In this document: in pieces, positions 34,998-47,112 of the stretch
Layout of the letters: each line of letters begins with the position of its first letter
Position numbering within the stretch: the stretch's first letter is position 1
Assembly (NCBI GenBank): GCA_045837725.1
Contig: JBEWZL010000253.1
Location: 186,001 to 250,000 of the forward strand
Direction of reading: 5' to 3'
From: Vermamoeba vermiformis
Lineage: Eukaryota > Tubulinea > Echinamoebida
Length of the DNA: 64,000 nucleotides
Translations under genes and position numbers: made by a program
Notes under the pieces: generated by a model
Seen by the model: the letters and a program-made list of their open reading frames with translations, nothing else
The model's database searches: none
What the model was told of the DNA's origin: nothing

Positions 34998-36755
34998 TTA
35001 TTTCGGATCGCTTTCTTCATCCGACTCATCGGAGTGTTCGTCAAGTTTGTTGCGGCCTCTGTTTTTGTCCCTGCGCTCACTCGCTTGTTCTTCACTCGAC
35101 GACGGGTCGTCGCGCAGTTGAGGTACGCCAGTGACGAGCTCGACAAAGTGTCTGCACACCTGCATCGAGTCGTTGTTCAACAAAAATCCGGTGTAGTTGC
35201 ACTTGATATTGCGCTTGAGCTTGTCAATGTCGTCCTGTTTCACTTGATCGAGTGCGGCGAGGATGGACGTGTCAAACTTCTTCGGGGTCAGCAGAGTGAA
35301 GCCGCGCTGCAAGTACTTGTAAGTGCGCGGCAGAAATGTCTCGGCGTCATCTTGGTTGTTGACGAGCTTGTAATTGATCATCGTGCTCGTGGTGAGTGAC
35401 TGCACGAATGAAGGGGTTCCGAGCACGTCTTTGCCGTCCCAGCCCACTTGACACGCGTCCAAGTCAAAGATGTGCAGAATGACGTCTGGTGCCATGTCAT
35501 CGTCGTACCAAATGAATTGGAACTTGAGCTCTTGGCCCTTCACTTTCGCAATGCGAGTGCGCACATAGGCTGAGTCCTTTTTGCCCTCTTGCACACCACC
35601 ATCAGCCACTGTCTCGAGCTGTTCAGTGAACTTGTCCACGCTGTCGCGGTACTTAATGAAGTCACTGCAAGTGAAGAAGAAATCGAGGTCTTGACTGGTC
35701 GCTACGACTCGACAGTTAACACCAATGTTTATCGTATTTGTCATATTGAGAATATTACCTGCGAATTCCTTGTTCAACAGACAATTGAGCACACTGCCTC
35801 CGACCATGAAAAACTTGTTCCATTTGATCCATTTGGCCCACACGTTGTACTTGAATCGCTTGTTCATCGCGCGCTTGAACTCTTCCTTGCTGCGAATCAA
35901 TGGTGCAACACGTTGTGGCACTTTGTCAGCGGTGAGAGGCGTGCTGGGGTCTTTGTAGTTATAAATGTTGAACAGTTGCAATTCAATTGCATTCAGCGGA
36001 CGAGGGACGAGCATGTTGCGCACGCCAGGGTGATGCAGCGGCAGCAGCGGATTGGACAAGCGATGTTTGTCACCGATCAAGTACTTGTGATATGGTGCTA
36101 GCCGTGACAGGGTCTGGAACTGCGGTGTCAACGAAAAGTGTCGCAGTTGACTGTAACACTTAGCACCAAACACGCCGTTGATGTGTTCAGTGAACAAGTG
36201 ACACTTGAGCAACAACTCTTTGAACTCGGTCCAGTGCTCGTACTGCGAGAACCCGAAGCAAGAAGCGAAGTCCTGGTTATCAGGCAGTTCAAGTTGTGTT
36301 TTGTTGTGGGCTTGGATAAAGTTCTGATAATTGTCCACTATCCAGCCAGCAAGGGATGCTTCGTGCGCGTAATCGTAGTGCAAGCCAACAGTTTTGATCT
36401 GATTCTGAAGCATATTTTTTCAAAATTGCCGTGGCCAGATTCTACGCAGTGTTAGCTAGGGCCAAGGGCCAAAAAATTTAGCTACCGTGTGGTTTACGCA
36501 CCTGAGATTTTTTAAGGTTGTATACCCTCCAGCAAGTTGCAAACAAGCCACCCTTTGTTGCTGCATCTGCGTACGTCAAAATAATTTCGAGTAACTCCGT
36601 TGGCATATAGACACCTAAAAGTAAATTTTAATAATAAGAACAAAATTAAATACTGTTTACACACCGCTATTTTCGGTTGGTGCATCTGACACTTTTGCTT
36701 TCTTGCGCTGTTTCTTTTCCAGCAGACCTGCCTTGGTTGCTGTGCGCTTTGACAT
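34998..36755 (-). CDS. F-box protein with a nucleotidyltransferase-like domain
   Basis: Exon one starts MSKRTATKAGLLEKKQRKKA (basic, nuclear-looking). Exon two encodes an F-box-like helix set, YMPTELLEIILTYADAATKG, then LFATCWRVYNLKKSQ. The long last exon contains a segment with the layout of a nucleotidyltransferase fold: FFMVGGSVLNCLLNKEF (Gly-Gly-Ser), ATSQDLDFFFTCSDFIKYRD (Asp-x-Asp) and a further acidic strand LHIFDLDACQVGWDGK. The acidic C-terminus ends EHSDESDEESDPK. Similar uncharacterised proteins are, from memory, known in amoebae and large DNA viruses; I cannot verify that here. The F-box suggests an SCF substrate adaptor. Whether it transfers nucleotides is inference only. Confidence 0.7.
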
Positions 36756-36954
36756 CGCTGTGCTGGAGTTGTGTTAATCGGCACATGGTCGCACACCAAA
36801 ATATCGCGCTTTTATGCCAGGGTGACACTCCCTTCCTGGAATTCTCATCGCATTTTTTCCAAGAAAGGAAATGTGTTCCACAGCACGTGATCAGTGACCA
36901 GTCATTGCGCGACCGATACAGAAGGACTTGCTGAAGGCATCTTTATGTACACGT

Positions 36955-37982
36955 TTATCCGATCGAGTCCAGGTACTCAAAGTACGCTAGAAAATAAAAT
37001 ACACTGTCCAACACGAACATCAGATCCGCAATGAAATAAAACACTTGCGTGTAGTCGAACACGGTGTAGAGTGAGTCGATGAGCAAATCTGTCTTGTTCG
37101 TAGTCTCTTGCGTATTGAAGTTGTACTTGAGCAGGCCCATAGCAGCGAATATGACGTACATCCCTGATATCACGTAAATAGCACTCGGCAACACGTTGAA
37201 AAATTCGCCCAAAAAATTGAAGTCGCGCCATTTAGAGTCCGGGGCCAGTGAACACAAGTATGGGTTGTACTTCTTTGGCGCATTGTCGCTAGTGGTACTT
37301 GTCCTCGTATCTCCATTGAGAGATTCCATTAATTTATAACCTGTTTCTTCATCGTCCTTCTTTTTTTCCTTGGCTTGGATCCTCGCTGGTCGAAAACAAA
37401 ATTAGGCTCGATGTCAAATTGAAGTCAGGGCATTATTACCATTTCTCCAAGCACTATAATACATTAGTGACGATAAGAAGAATATCGCAAAGCTGACTTC
37501 AGAGATCCAGTACACAGCAAAAATTGTCGCAAATTGCTCAATCATCGGCGCTTGAACGTCTGTCAAATAGTACAATCCTGATGATACTACGAAACCAATT
37601 GATGCCACTATATTTAGCACCTCACCCCACATGGCTGGGTCCCAATACTGCCAGTATAATTGTTAACTCCATAGGATCGCAGTGATTTATATTAGTTTTG
37701 TACCTTGTGCGACCGCCACTTCCTCCAAGATTCGTAATATAGTATGCTATCTATAAAATACAATATAGATAAAACGAAGTACACCGTGTGCGATGTTGTT
37801 CCTCCGAAAGACGTTGGATCGAAGTATTCAATCAAGTGACACACAACATAGCCAATAGAGGGAATGACGTAGAATAGAGAGGCCCAAAAGTAGACGTCTT
37901 TGAATGTTCCAGGGGGTATTTTGTATTTTCCAAACTTCATTTCGCTGTCGAAGGATCGGTTAGCGACAGATTCGCGTGTCAT
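36955..37982 (-). CDS. Multi-pass membrane protein with three internal repeats
   Basis: Starts at ATG 37980-37982 (MTRESVANRSFDSEMKFGKY), after an in-frame stop. Three exons hold about six membrane helices in three related two-helix units. Unit A: VYFWASLFYVIPSIGYVVCH, then YFVLSILYFIDSILYYESWR. Unit B: WGEVLNIVASIGFVVSSGLY, then AIFFLSSLMYYSAWRNG. Unit C: FLGEFFNVLPSAIYVISGMY, then FIADLMFVLDSVFYFLAYFE. Each unit starts near an acidic or Trp position, has a Pro/Ala-Ser-x-Gly/Ala-(Y/F)-V core and ends with a Tyr-rich helix. No known family recognised. The cytosolic loop between B and C is charged (QAKEKKKDDEETG). Confidence 0.7.
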
Positions 37983-38445
37983 TTACGAAAGGAAAATATT
38001 GCGCTAATTAATGATCAACAACCTGATAAAATTAGACTTACATGGATGCATTCGGAACATTAATTCTTCGTTACAAAACTGACTTCGCTCCGGATCTGTT
38101 TCGGTTGTTGCAATAGTTTGTATGTATTGTGCTAGACTGGTGTTGTATGAATAACAATCTGGCTGGGGAGAAATAAAATGGGTTGCCAAAATGTTGTGAT
38201 TCCCAATATTATTAACTATTTTCGGCAGACGGTTTGTGGTGGATCCGACACTCGCTCTTGTTGTTGCAGAAAATTAAGTGATAGCGTAGCGAGCGAGTGG
38301 CATGCAAGCCAAAAAAATCACCTCATACCATGTTTCAGTTTGTGAATTGTCACAGTCGGAAAAATAGTTAGGAGTATATCTAAAGTTGTGAACGTACGTG
38401 TGATTAAGGGCCAATTTATTAAGACGCGCAATGTAAATCAGTCGC
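37983..38445. other. Gap between the membrane protein and the cyclase
   Basis: A minus-strand open stretch at 38004-38189 begins MATHFISPQPDCYSYNTS and ends near a donor-like CCAT/GTAAGT. Splicing to the downstream gene does not keep that gene's frame, so it may be an untranslated or alternative first exon. The remainder shows nothing. Confidence 0.4.
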
Positions 38446-41400
38446 TTAGTGTTTGTCAGCGAGCTTTTCATCGCTGAAGGGGTATCTGCTAATGTAGTAG
38501 CCGAGGGCCCAGATCGGGAAGATGTTCTTGTAGCCGCTGTAGCTGATCGCGCAGCTGAAGTTGAACACACCCGAGATGCCTTGTTGACGCCAGTCTCCGT
38601 TGCCTTCTTGTTCGCGGATCAGTGACTCAATGCCGCGCTTGACAGCAGCCTTGTGTTCAGGGTAAGCAGCCACCATCAGGGCGTGCACAGCCCACGCGGT
38701 GTTGACGACGTGCGACTCTTTGTATTGCACGTATCGGCGCTCGTAACACGACTGCCGCAATCAGTTAGTCCTGCAACACGGTGCACACTCATCGCAGTAC
38801 GTACTCTGAAGTCTTCACCCCAGCCACCGTCTTCCTTCTGTTTGGACAACAAGAAGTCGCAGGCCTTGCGCACAGTCTCGCAGCGCTCTTGACCGGCCTC
38901 GCACAGTGCAATGATGCCGAACCACGCTGCGTAAGTGTAGCACACACCCCAACTGCCGTGCCAGCTGCCGTCTGGTCGTTGAACCTTCTTCAAGTACTCG
39001 CAGCCACGTTCAAGTGCTTTGCTGCACATCAAAGACTATTAGCATTTGAAAGCACTTGCTATGACCGGCCATGAACTTACTGAATCTCGCCAGATCTGTG
39101 AGCCGGGTAGTACTTGCGGAAGAGCAACAAGGTGCGAATGGCAGCAGAACTGCACTCGCAGTACGAGTAGTCGACCATGATGCCATCGAAGCACTCAGCA
39201 GGGTTCAAGTTCTCCAACCAAGCACCAGAGCGCATCAACTCGTACGAGGGCCAGCCACCGTCGTCATTCTGCAACGAGAGCAAGACATTGACTGCGTCGT
39301 ACAAGAGGTTGTCGGGCAGACCGTTGCCGATGACGTCGCCGTACTCGAACTTGAAGCGCAATGCAGTGCGCAGACCTTCAGCTGTGCAATCAGCAATGGG
39401 CCAGCCGTGATCTCTGTTAGAGAAGGGCCAAGCACCCTTGGAGATGTGACGGTAGTATTTGTCCATGTTGGGCGAGTTGTCCAACACTTGGGAGATTTGA
39501 ATGTAGTGTTCACCGAGCTTCATCATCTCGGGGAATTCGCGTGCGAGACCAGTGTCCATGATACCCTGCAACGAGAACGCTGTGTCCCACAATTGACTGC
39601 CGTTGTAGCCCTGGTAGATGACACGTGTCAATCATCGAATGACACGCGAATGCATCGCATCGACACGTACCTGCATCTTCATGCCGTCAGCAGCGAGCCA
39701 CAAGTAGTCCTTCAAGCGCTCGACGTGTTGTTGGAATGCGTCGCTCTTGCCGCCAGTTGCGTAGTACTCGCACAACATGTCCATGCACTTGTTGACCTGT
39801 CAAAAAGCAATGTCAGACATATACGTGAGTAGTCGCTCATAGTAGTGACGCACAGGACCGATGTCAATGTAATGAGTCTGCTCATCCTCGTAGCGAATGT
39901 GGTCCAGTGTCTCAGCCACGGATGATTTGCGCCAGAAAGGAATGGGGCACTTGTCGTAGAGCTTGCACAGACCTGATCACGCGATTAATGGCAGCACTAC
40001 AACAGCTAGTATACAACAGCTGCTATTAATTCGAGGAAATACGTACCAAAGACGACCTTCAAGATGGTCGAGGCAGGTCTGTATTTGTCTTGCGGATTGG
40101 TGTACCAGCGAATTGAAGGCCAGTTGATTTGTTCGTAAGGAGTGGTGTAGACTTCCTATTATGACATTGCATTGTTAGACGAGGGATTAATATGCACCAC
40201 TATTCTATTCTCATTAGACATACCTCTCTGATCTCCTTAATCAACGGAGTAATTTTACCAGTGCTCTTAGTGCCGTAGATGTAAGCCATAGGCAAGTAGA
40301 TCTGCATTGAATGACGAGTGAGTACGCGGCGTAGCGTGCATAGTACGTGGAATAATTAATATGGAATGCAACTTACGACACGGCAATGGCACCAGAAACG
40401 ACCAGGGTGGAAAGGCAACCAGTAAGGCAAGGACCTGCAATACGATCATGATTAGTTTCGTCATCAGTGCATAGGAATAACAAATTAGTATTGTTTAATA
40501 TTATATTAGTTGTTAATATTGGACACGCACCATAATTCGGGCAAGACAGCGTTAACACCTTCCCATTCCATGAGACCGAGTGTTGCCATCCAGAATTTGC
40601 CCCAATGAGGAATGCCCAACATGCCACCTAGTATTCAGGGTTAGTGCCTAATACAATAATCGATGCTATTCGAGAGCGGATCTAGTTCAGAAAATCATTC
40701 ACCGAAGAATTAACGAACAATCGGATTAAACGCAAAAACAATACAATAAGATAAATAGCGTATTAATAATAAATTAACGAAATTGCGACACGTACCGTTG
40801 CGTTGGATCCAGCTACGAGCCTTGACAAGACGAGGATCGTCTTTAGGAACACCCAACAGGCGCATAGTAACGTAGTTCATTCCTGAACCGAACATAGTTG
40901 ATTCAGATTCAATATGCCTATTAGTTGAGCAGCATTAATACTCGCCGTTGCAAAAATATCTTGGATCGGTCAATTAAATTGAAATTCGCTCAGTCATTTA
41001 AAGTAATGGTTCTAATAATATAACTATAAATTATAATAAAATACTTACAAGCCCCAACCTCCATCTTCGCGTTGACAATTGGACAAGTAACGGATCATTT
41101 CAATTCTAACTTCTTCAGCGATAGGAACACCAGTAATATAGCAAGTAATGACCATGCCTATTAGGCGGTAGAATAACCGTTGTTAGGAACATTATTGTTA
41201 CGGGAACTTGCGATCTTACCGGGCATCAAGAAGAGAGGACCGCCATAATCATTAGCCCAATGACCGTCTTCAGTTTGCAATTTCTCGTAAAATTTAATGG
41301 CATTTCTAGTGGCTTCTTCAACACTCTTAGGCTTGGGATATGGAGGGGCGTCTTTGCTCTGTTGGACAGATCAGATCGTAGTCCCGATCAAGCCAAGCAG

Positions 41401-41564
41401 TCCCGATGCTAATGGGACAATTAAATATAGCTTACCACATCGAGGCCTAAGAAATATTTGTCGTAGAACTTTTGTTCTGACGCGTGTTGGTCTGGATTGT
41501 ACTTCCAAACTTGACGACCACGATCGACGTACAATTTCCACTTGGTCAAATCAGTGCGTTCCAT
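38446..41564 (-). CDS. Oxidosqualene cyclase (lanosterol/cycloartenol synthase family)
   Basis: Cyclises 2,3-oxidosqualene in sterol synthesis; monotopic ER membrane enzyme. It starts at ATG 41562-41564 ([20 protein letters not shown]) and has about fourteen exons, most with consistent GT-AG joins. The catalytic acid motif is present in [19 protein letters not shown] (DCTAE). QW repeats are clear: [48 protein letters not shown] and [11 protein letters not shown]. The C-terminal [20 protein letters not shown], then [12 protein letters not shown] resembles lanosterol rather than plant-type cyclases, but product choice cannot be fixed by eye. Length near 730 residues is normal. TGACACGTGTCA lies in an intron at 39619. 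Confidence 0.93.
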
Positions 41565-42397
41565 TGTAATCAGTTGCCCTTATTGTTGTGTGTTACTCTG
41601 TTTCCAACACTGCATAACATTGACCGATATTTTTTTGCTTTTAACCGTTTTTGGCGCATAAAGTTGATAATTTCTAATTTTCTCGTACGCGCTTTCCACG
41701 GTGCGGAGTTCGCGCACTACAACTCCGTCGACAGATTCTACGGTAAACCTAGTATGAATAATCGATCTATTTCAAAACTTTGAGTGAGGAGCTCTAGAAT
41801 AAAAACTCCGTCCCGCTTGCTGTCTCTGAGAACAGCGCCTTTCCATATTTGGGTCTTGTTTTCTCTTCTGGGATCACCAGTAGTCAGTAGAACAAGTTTT
41901 CCCAGGACAGATGAGACTCTGTATCGGCAGCTAGGAGGTCAATTCAAGATCTTTTAAATTCAAAGGGAGTTGCTGTACATCAAGGACTGCCGCGCTTGGG
42001 GTAGGCATTCCGTTAAATAGTACTTTTAAGTTCAAAACTGAAATCAACCTCGACGAGGCCTTTGATTTTTTAGTTGTTGTTGAAATTTTATGCTCCTTGT
42101 TAATATTGACCACAGGTGAGAATTAACGATTACTCATTTATTATAACACGAATACGCGATGGAACAAATGCTCTAAATGGATTATTGTGCCAGATCCAGT
42201 GCCGATCAATAATTAACAAAATAATTCCAGTGACAACAAATAATATTAAAATAATAGTATTTCATGATGAGCCATTATGGTGATAACAAATTCTCAATTC
42301 TGGAGTTGATAGAGCGCATACTAATTTTATTATTTATTTTTACATTATTAGTTGAATTAATTCTGTATTGACACAATATCATTAGATTCGACCCAGC
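41565..42397. other. Intergenic region, no gene seen
   Basis: An 833-base divergent gap between the cyclase and MRPL32. It is AT-rich in its right half. Short frames at 41484-41783 and 41931-42113 have no protein-like character. The promoters of both neighbours are expected here. Confidence 0.5.
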
Positions 42398-42773
42398 ATG
42401 CAGAGTCTATTCAAAAAAATATTAGCACCAACCACAGTAAATAAAATTACATCGCTGGCACCACTGGGTTCAACTGCTTGGTGTCCGATCGTTCCACACA
42501 TCCAATGTCCTCGCAGCAGTGCCCAAGAAGCGCGTCAGTCACCGAAGGACTCGTCTAAAGTGGAAGAATAGAATGTTTATGACACCGCTCACTCACAATC
42601 ACGCTTGCACTAACTGTGGCACTTGGACGCGCAATTACAACATCTGTGGTGGATGTGGCTGGTACGATGGCAAGCCCGTGACTAAAGAGGCTCGTGCTAA
42701 GTTCGCTGAGGAGCAAGACAAGGCTAAGAACGGCGAAGCTGTGGCTACTCAAACTCAAAACCCATCCACGTAA
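42398..42773 (+). CDS. MRPL32: Mitochondrial ribosomal protein bL32m
   Basis: Large-subunit mitoribosomal protein. Exon one (ATG 42398) gives a basic leader MQSLFKKILAPTTVNKITSL. A 49-base intron (GTTCAA...TCGCAG, about 42468-42516) then joins to AVPKKRVSHRRTRLKWKNRM. The leader is probably removed near the AVPKK start, as for the yeast and mammalian proteins, where the m-AAA protease cleaves. The zinc-binding pairs are CTNCG and CGGCG. The stop TAA is at 42771-42773. Intron placement is inferred from the frame change between leader and mature part. Confidence 0.87.
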
Positions 42774-42941
42774 AATAGCGAAAAACCTGTAATAAAGTCC
42801 GATATTTAAATATATATGTATTATCGCACTATTTACGTCGTGGTGCAGATAAGAAGTTGTTAGAACACGCACGTGGCTGTTGATCGCGGATCTACCTTTT
42901 TGACCGTTTTTATTCTCACCAATGTTAGAAAGGTGACGAAG

Positions 42942-44638
42942 ATGAGGATCGTACGCCATGTTATATATTTATTTATCATATATACCCTATTATCAAATTG
43001 TACAGTAACCGCTGACGACACACCCAAGAAGTTTTTACGTTTTAACCCAGATGGCACGTTCAAGATATTGCAAGTGAGTAATAAAATATTTTTGATATTT
43101 AATAATCGTTTTCCATCGTACGCGTGACTAGTACAGACGGTGGAACAATTTAATGTTAATTAAATTAAATATTTTATTTTCTAGTTCACGGATCTGCACT
43201 ACGGAGAAAATGACGCGTGGGACGAACAAACGGAGTTATTACAAGAGGAAATTTTAAATGCAGAAAAACCGGATCTTGTTGTAATCACTGGCGACATGAT
43301 TTCAGGTTACGCTTATCGAGGTGCGTAATGTAATAGTAGCTAGCTATTGCCGGGCATAATATTGCTGCAAATATTTCAGTTGCTGACGTCATCGATCAGG
43401 CGGCAGTGAGTGGGTGAAGGGGCACTATGAGAAGCTGTTGCGACCCATGATCAAGCTCGGCTATCGCTGGGCCATGGTGCTCGGCAATCACGACGGCGAG
43501 GCTGACTGGCACCGCGCTAAAATCGCTGAATTTGACGCAGGCCACGCACTCAGCTTGACACAGATTGGGCCTGAGAACATCACTGGTGTCACCAACTTTG
43601 TGTATTCGATCTACTCGTCCAAATCACTCGGTAGGTGTTCAACTGCACTTTCTTAATGCAAGCGTGCAATGCTGACCAGGTGTGGCAGGTGAGATCTCAG
43701 CGCGCTTGTACTTCTTTGACTCGAATGCGGTCTCGTGTTTTGGTGTCAAGGGCTGGGGCTGCGTGTACCCCACACAAGTAAGAGCGTGATATATGATAGA
43801 TAGTTGCTAGTATAGCATACGAATTGAAGATTTTATCGTTTCCGCAAGTCGCTGATTGACGCGCCAATGTTCACAGATCGAGTGGTATCGTCGTACCGCA
43901 CAAATGTTCAAGCAACAAGACGGACATCACGCCAAGCCAGCCATGGCCTTTCAACACATCCCTATTCCCGAGTACATGGAGCTGTGGAACTATCATATGA
44001 CTTACGGTACATTGCAAGACGAAGGTAGGCTGATGAGTGCCACACTCGTGAGAGCCAGACTTTGACACGTGTCACTAGGTATTTGTTGTGCAGCCCTCAA
44101 CACAGGTCTCTACGCGGCCATGAAAGAAATGAATGATATCAAAGCACTGTGGGTCGGACACGATCACAAGAATGACTTCTACGGTGATTTTTACGGCATC
44201 ACACTGGGCTACGGACGCAAGACTGGTTATGGCGGCTATGGACCAGCCATTGGTGGGTGACAATAGACTGCAAAAGTAGACAGCATTTGACCTTTGATGT
44301 AGGTACCGCGCGTGGTGCACGAGTGATCATATTGAAAGAAGAGCCATTCAGCTACGAGACCTACATTCGCGAAGAGGGCGGTGGCGTGGACAAACAAGGC
44401 GCGCACAATGCAGGCTATCCGCACTACTACACGTGCTGCTCGAAGGGAGATCGTAAGTGGACCATTGTCTTTGGATGTGCAGCACTCACACCACACAGGC
44501 TATTGGGTCGTATTGAATCGCACCGTGGTGATCACATTGACCATCACAGTCATGTTCTGGTGGATTGTGATGGGTGCAGTCATGATCTTCATTTCAAAGC
44601 GAAAGAAGAACAAGATGAAGAGTGCCAAGTCAATATGA
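42942..44638 (+). CDS. Secreted or membrane-anchored calcineurin-like phosphatase (DCR2/PAP29-like)
   Basis: Starts at ATG 42942 with a signal sequence (MRIVRHVIYLFIIYTLLSNC). The metallophosphoesterase motifs come in order: FKILQFTDLHYGEND (DxH), LVVITGDMISG (GD), WAMVLGNHDGEADW (GNHD), AMAFQHIPIPEYM (H) and IKALWVGHDHKNDFYG (GHDH). A C-terminal membrane helix, VVITLTITVMFWWIVMGAVM, is followed by the basic tail KRKKNKMKSAKSI. It would therefore be a type I membrane phosphatase facing outward. The exact substrate is unknown. Seven or so exons. TGACACGTGTCA is in the intron at 44063. Confidence 0.88.
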
Positions 44639-44706
44639 AAAACAACAATAAATGTCGATTACGCGAGCACAAGGGTAAATAAGAATTTAATTAAATACAG
44701 CTACAA

Positions 44707-45238
44707 TTACATCGGCCGCTCCATGACAGCAGTGCCAGCGCAGCCCTCGTTCAGGCGATTAAGAAGTGACGCGGAGAACGCAATACCCGCACCGATGAGC
44801 ATGATATTGGCCCAGCCCATGAACACGGCGTGCAGGATCATCCAGATCAGATTCAACTTGTTCTTGGGGTCGCGTTCACACTCGTATTGGAACTTGCGAA
44901 TCATAGCGTACGCGATGATGATGGACGCGTACATGGTGAAAGTGAACCACATCACCATCACTGGAGTACCACCGCCGCGGATGTAAATAGCAGTAATGGG
45001 CATGACGTACATCATCATGATCCACACGCGGCCAATGGTGCGGTGCCACGGTCGCAGCTGTTTGATGGGGAGTCTGAGAGATGAAGGCAAGGATCCCGAC
45101 CAGTACGCCGATGTAGCCGGTCAGAAAGTGAACGTAGACGAGCGGTTGGATGCAAGCAACGTAGTCGGGGTAGACCCAAATAGTACCCACTGGCAGGGTC
45201 GCCGTGCCGTTCAGCGGATAGATCTCCTGGCTGGTCAT
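44707..45238 (-). CDS. DUF2306-like small membrane protein, with a frame break
   Basis: Starts at ATG 45236-45238 (MTSQEIYPLNGTATLPVGTI), and reads VYVHFLTGYIGVLVGILAF. It then continues in another frame from about 45085: KQLRPWHRTIGRVWIMMMYV, then FTMYASIIIAYAMIRKFQYE and MILHAVFMGWANIMLIGAGI. Four membrane helices with the His-Arg loop (WHRTIGRVW) typical of predicted DUF2306 proteins. No intron with usable splice sites bridges the two frames, so a one-base indel is likely: assembly error or a recent lesion. Function unknown. Confidence 0.65.
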
Positions 45239-45780
45239 TAAGATTTAGTTGAGTAAGCGCGCTTGTGTTTGCTTTGTGTTAGAAATTGAACCGATTTGTA
45301 TTGCCGAACAAATTTGTATTGGTGTGGCTCTCGAGCTCGTTGCGTCTCGTGACCACTTAAAGTGGCCACTTCCTTTTTTAGAACAGGTTCCGGACAAATC
45401 AGGCTCGCAATGCAATGCGGAGCGTGATTCGCATCCAAATGCTGTCATATTTAAAGCACAGCAGTATGCACTTAACAGAGTAGTGCATTACATTTCCTGT
45501 TCGACAACCATTTAACAGCTGGAGTCGGAATTATGATAGGCGATTAAATGATAACTGAATGGCCGATTTAATACGAATATTATGGCTGGTTGGTGATTAA
45601 TTATACGGGGTAATAGCGCCAGCCTTCAACTGCGTATTGTTAAGTACTCACTTTGTTATCTGCTTGATAAAAGCAGCACTTTATTAGTAATTAATAAAGT
45701 TATCTATCGTTGTTTTCAAAACACATAAGGCGTTCTTAAAAATACAAAGCGCCTTAAAATTACTTAATTGCTCGATTGTC
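45239..45780. other. Divergent intergenic region, no gene seen
   Basis: A 542-base gap between the DUF2306-like gene and the ankyrin gene. Open frames at 45249-45515 lack motifs. The right half is AT-rich and probably regulatory. Confidence 0.45.
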
Positions 45781-47112
45781 ATGGGCAATAAGCCAAACAA
45801 AGCGGCCAACCACAACTCTCGCAGTGAGCCCGAAACACAGGTCTTAACTACCGTTGATAAAAGCCAAATGAATAATACAGAGGCTTGGCACGTATTAATA
45901 GTTGCTAATGCAGGTATTTAATAAATGAATTACGGTAAATTAAAACTAATTTAATTCAGCTGCAATACGAAAGTGGTTATCGCAGCAAAAAGACATTACC
46001 AAAGCTTTAACTACCGAGGTTCTAAATCAACAAACAGCGATGCAGCTCATTGTTGGAGGAAGAGCTAATCCATCGTCCGAAGCGATCATAGAATCACTGG
46101 AAGTCTTAATCGAGCATGGAGCGGACGTTAATTATATTCCTCCGAAAGGTGAGGGAAAAATTCGTTGTATATTCGTTCCTAACGTGTTGCCAGGCTCCGA
46201 ATCACGAAGATTGATGCGCGATCCAGTGCCGTACTTGGCAGCGATCCATTGCGAGCCTGCAGTGGTTCAATTTCTGTCCGAACAAGGGGCTGATTTTCGC
46301 ATAGCACATCCCGACATGCCTCAGCGCACTGTCCAGAATCAGTGCAGCTTCATCAATGCATTTACACTGCAAAAACTGCTCGATCCAGCAGCCCATCAGC
46401 AGCACGTGTCATTCAAGCAGACCAATCACCCTGCTAATTATAACCACGACCTCGCGTTGATGAAGTTAGATTGGGTGCACTTCATCAGCGACGGTCAACT
46501 GAAGTCAACGCTGCTCAACGTGCTGCAATCACGTGTCATCACTGCATTCAAAGTTGAGCCCGAGAATAGGACCAACGAACAATATGCGACCAATCAGAAG
46601 ACGGAGATCACTTTTGAATTGCAAATGAATTCTTCAGACGCAACATTGACACCTGTCACTCTCAGTTACTCGTCGGATATCTCTTGCAATGGCTCTGAGA
46701 GGTTCGAATTGGAGCTGACCATGTCACGTGGTGATGAACGAGTTTCGGTGAAATTAACACATGATCTTAATGCATTTATTGGTACGTATACACTGGTAGA
46801 CTAGCCACCAATTCTTATCCGAGCAACATGTTAGGCAATGACCTGGTCCCTTCCCGTAGTGCAGAAGGGTTCGACGGATTTGTGAAAAGTTTGGGTGATG
46901 CATTGCACGCACAAAAATCTCCAGATCTGGGCTACTTGTTCATTCTGCTGCTGTTGTGCCATGTGGATGACAACACACTAGTGCGCAAACAGGGCTGGCA
47001 GTCCAATCGCAGTCGCGTGTTGAGACCTGCCATATTAGGCGCGCTGTCCATTCCTCCCATTGTGGCACAGCTCGCCCGCGATTGGGCACTAGTGCAAGAT
47101 CTAAATGCGTGA
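45781..47112 (+). CDS. Ankyrin-repeat protein of unknown function
   Basis: Starts MGNKPNKAANHNSRSEPETQ. Two ankyrin-like units are visible: SLEVLIEHGADVNYIPPKG, and PYLAAIHCEPAVVQFLSEQG followed by ADFRIA. The middle has no recognised domain; it includes KTEITFELQMNSSDATLTPV and FELELTMSRGDERVSVKLTH, which look beta-rich. The last exon is joined over a 53-base intron (46782-46834) and reads GNDLVPSRSAEGFDGFVKSL and DLGYLFILLLLCHVDDNTLV. TGACACCTGTCA is in coding sequence at 46647, encoding TPVT. Probably a cytosolic interaction protein. Confidence 0.65.

Larger units (their letters stand above)
3921..47039. repeat. Dispersed palindrome CC-W6-GG, often TTGCC-W6-GGCAA (CArG-like)
   Basis: Copies at 3921, 7078, 8736, 13371, 14496, 14763, 14914, 15163, 15328, 15450, 15554, 16873, 16955, 17063, 17374, 21860, 21881, 22161, 22772, 23338, 27635, 34052 and 47030. 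The fullest form TTGCCTTATTTGGCAA is seen at 16870 and 22770. At 15554 and 21881 the TAG inside the motif is an acceptor; at 22161 the GG overlaps a donor GTAAG. Confidence 0.9.

Noticed and set aside
45060-45110. Programmed frameshift in the DUF2306-like gene
   Set aside because: No slippery heptamer or downstream pairing stands out, and other genes show similar isolated breaks, so sequence error is simpler.
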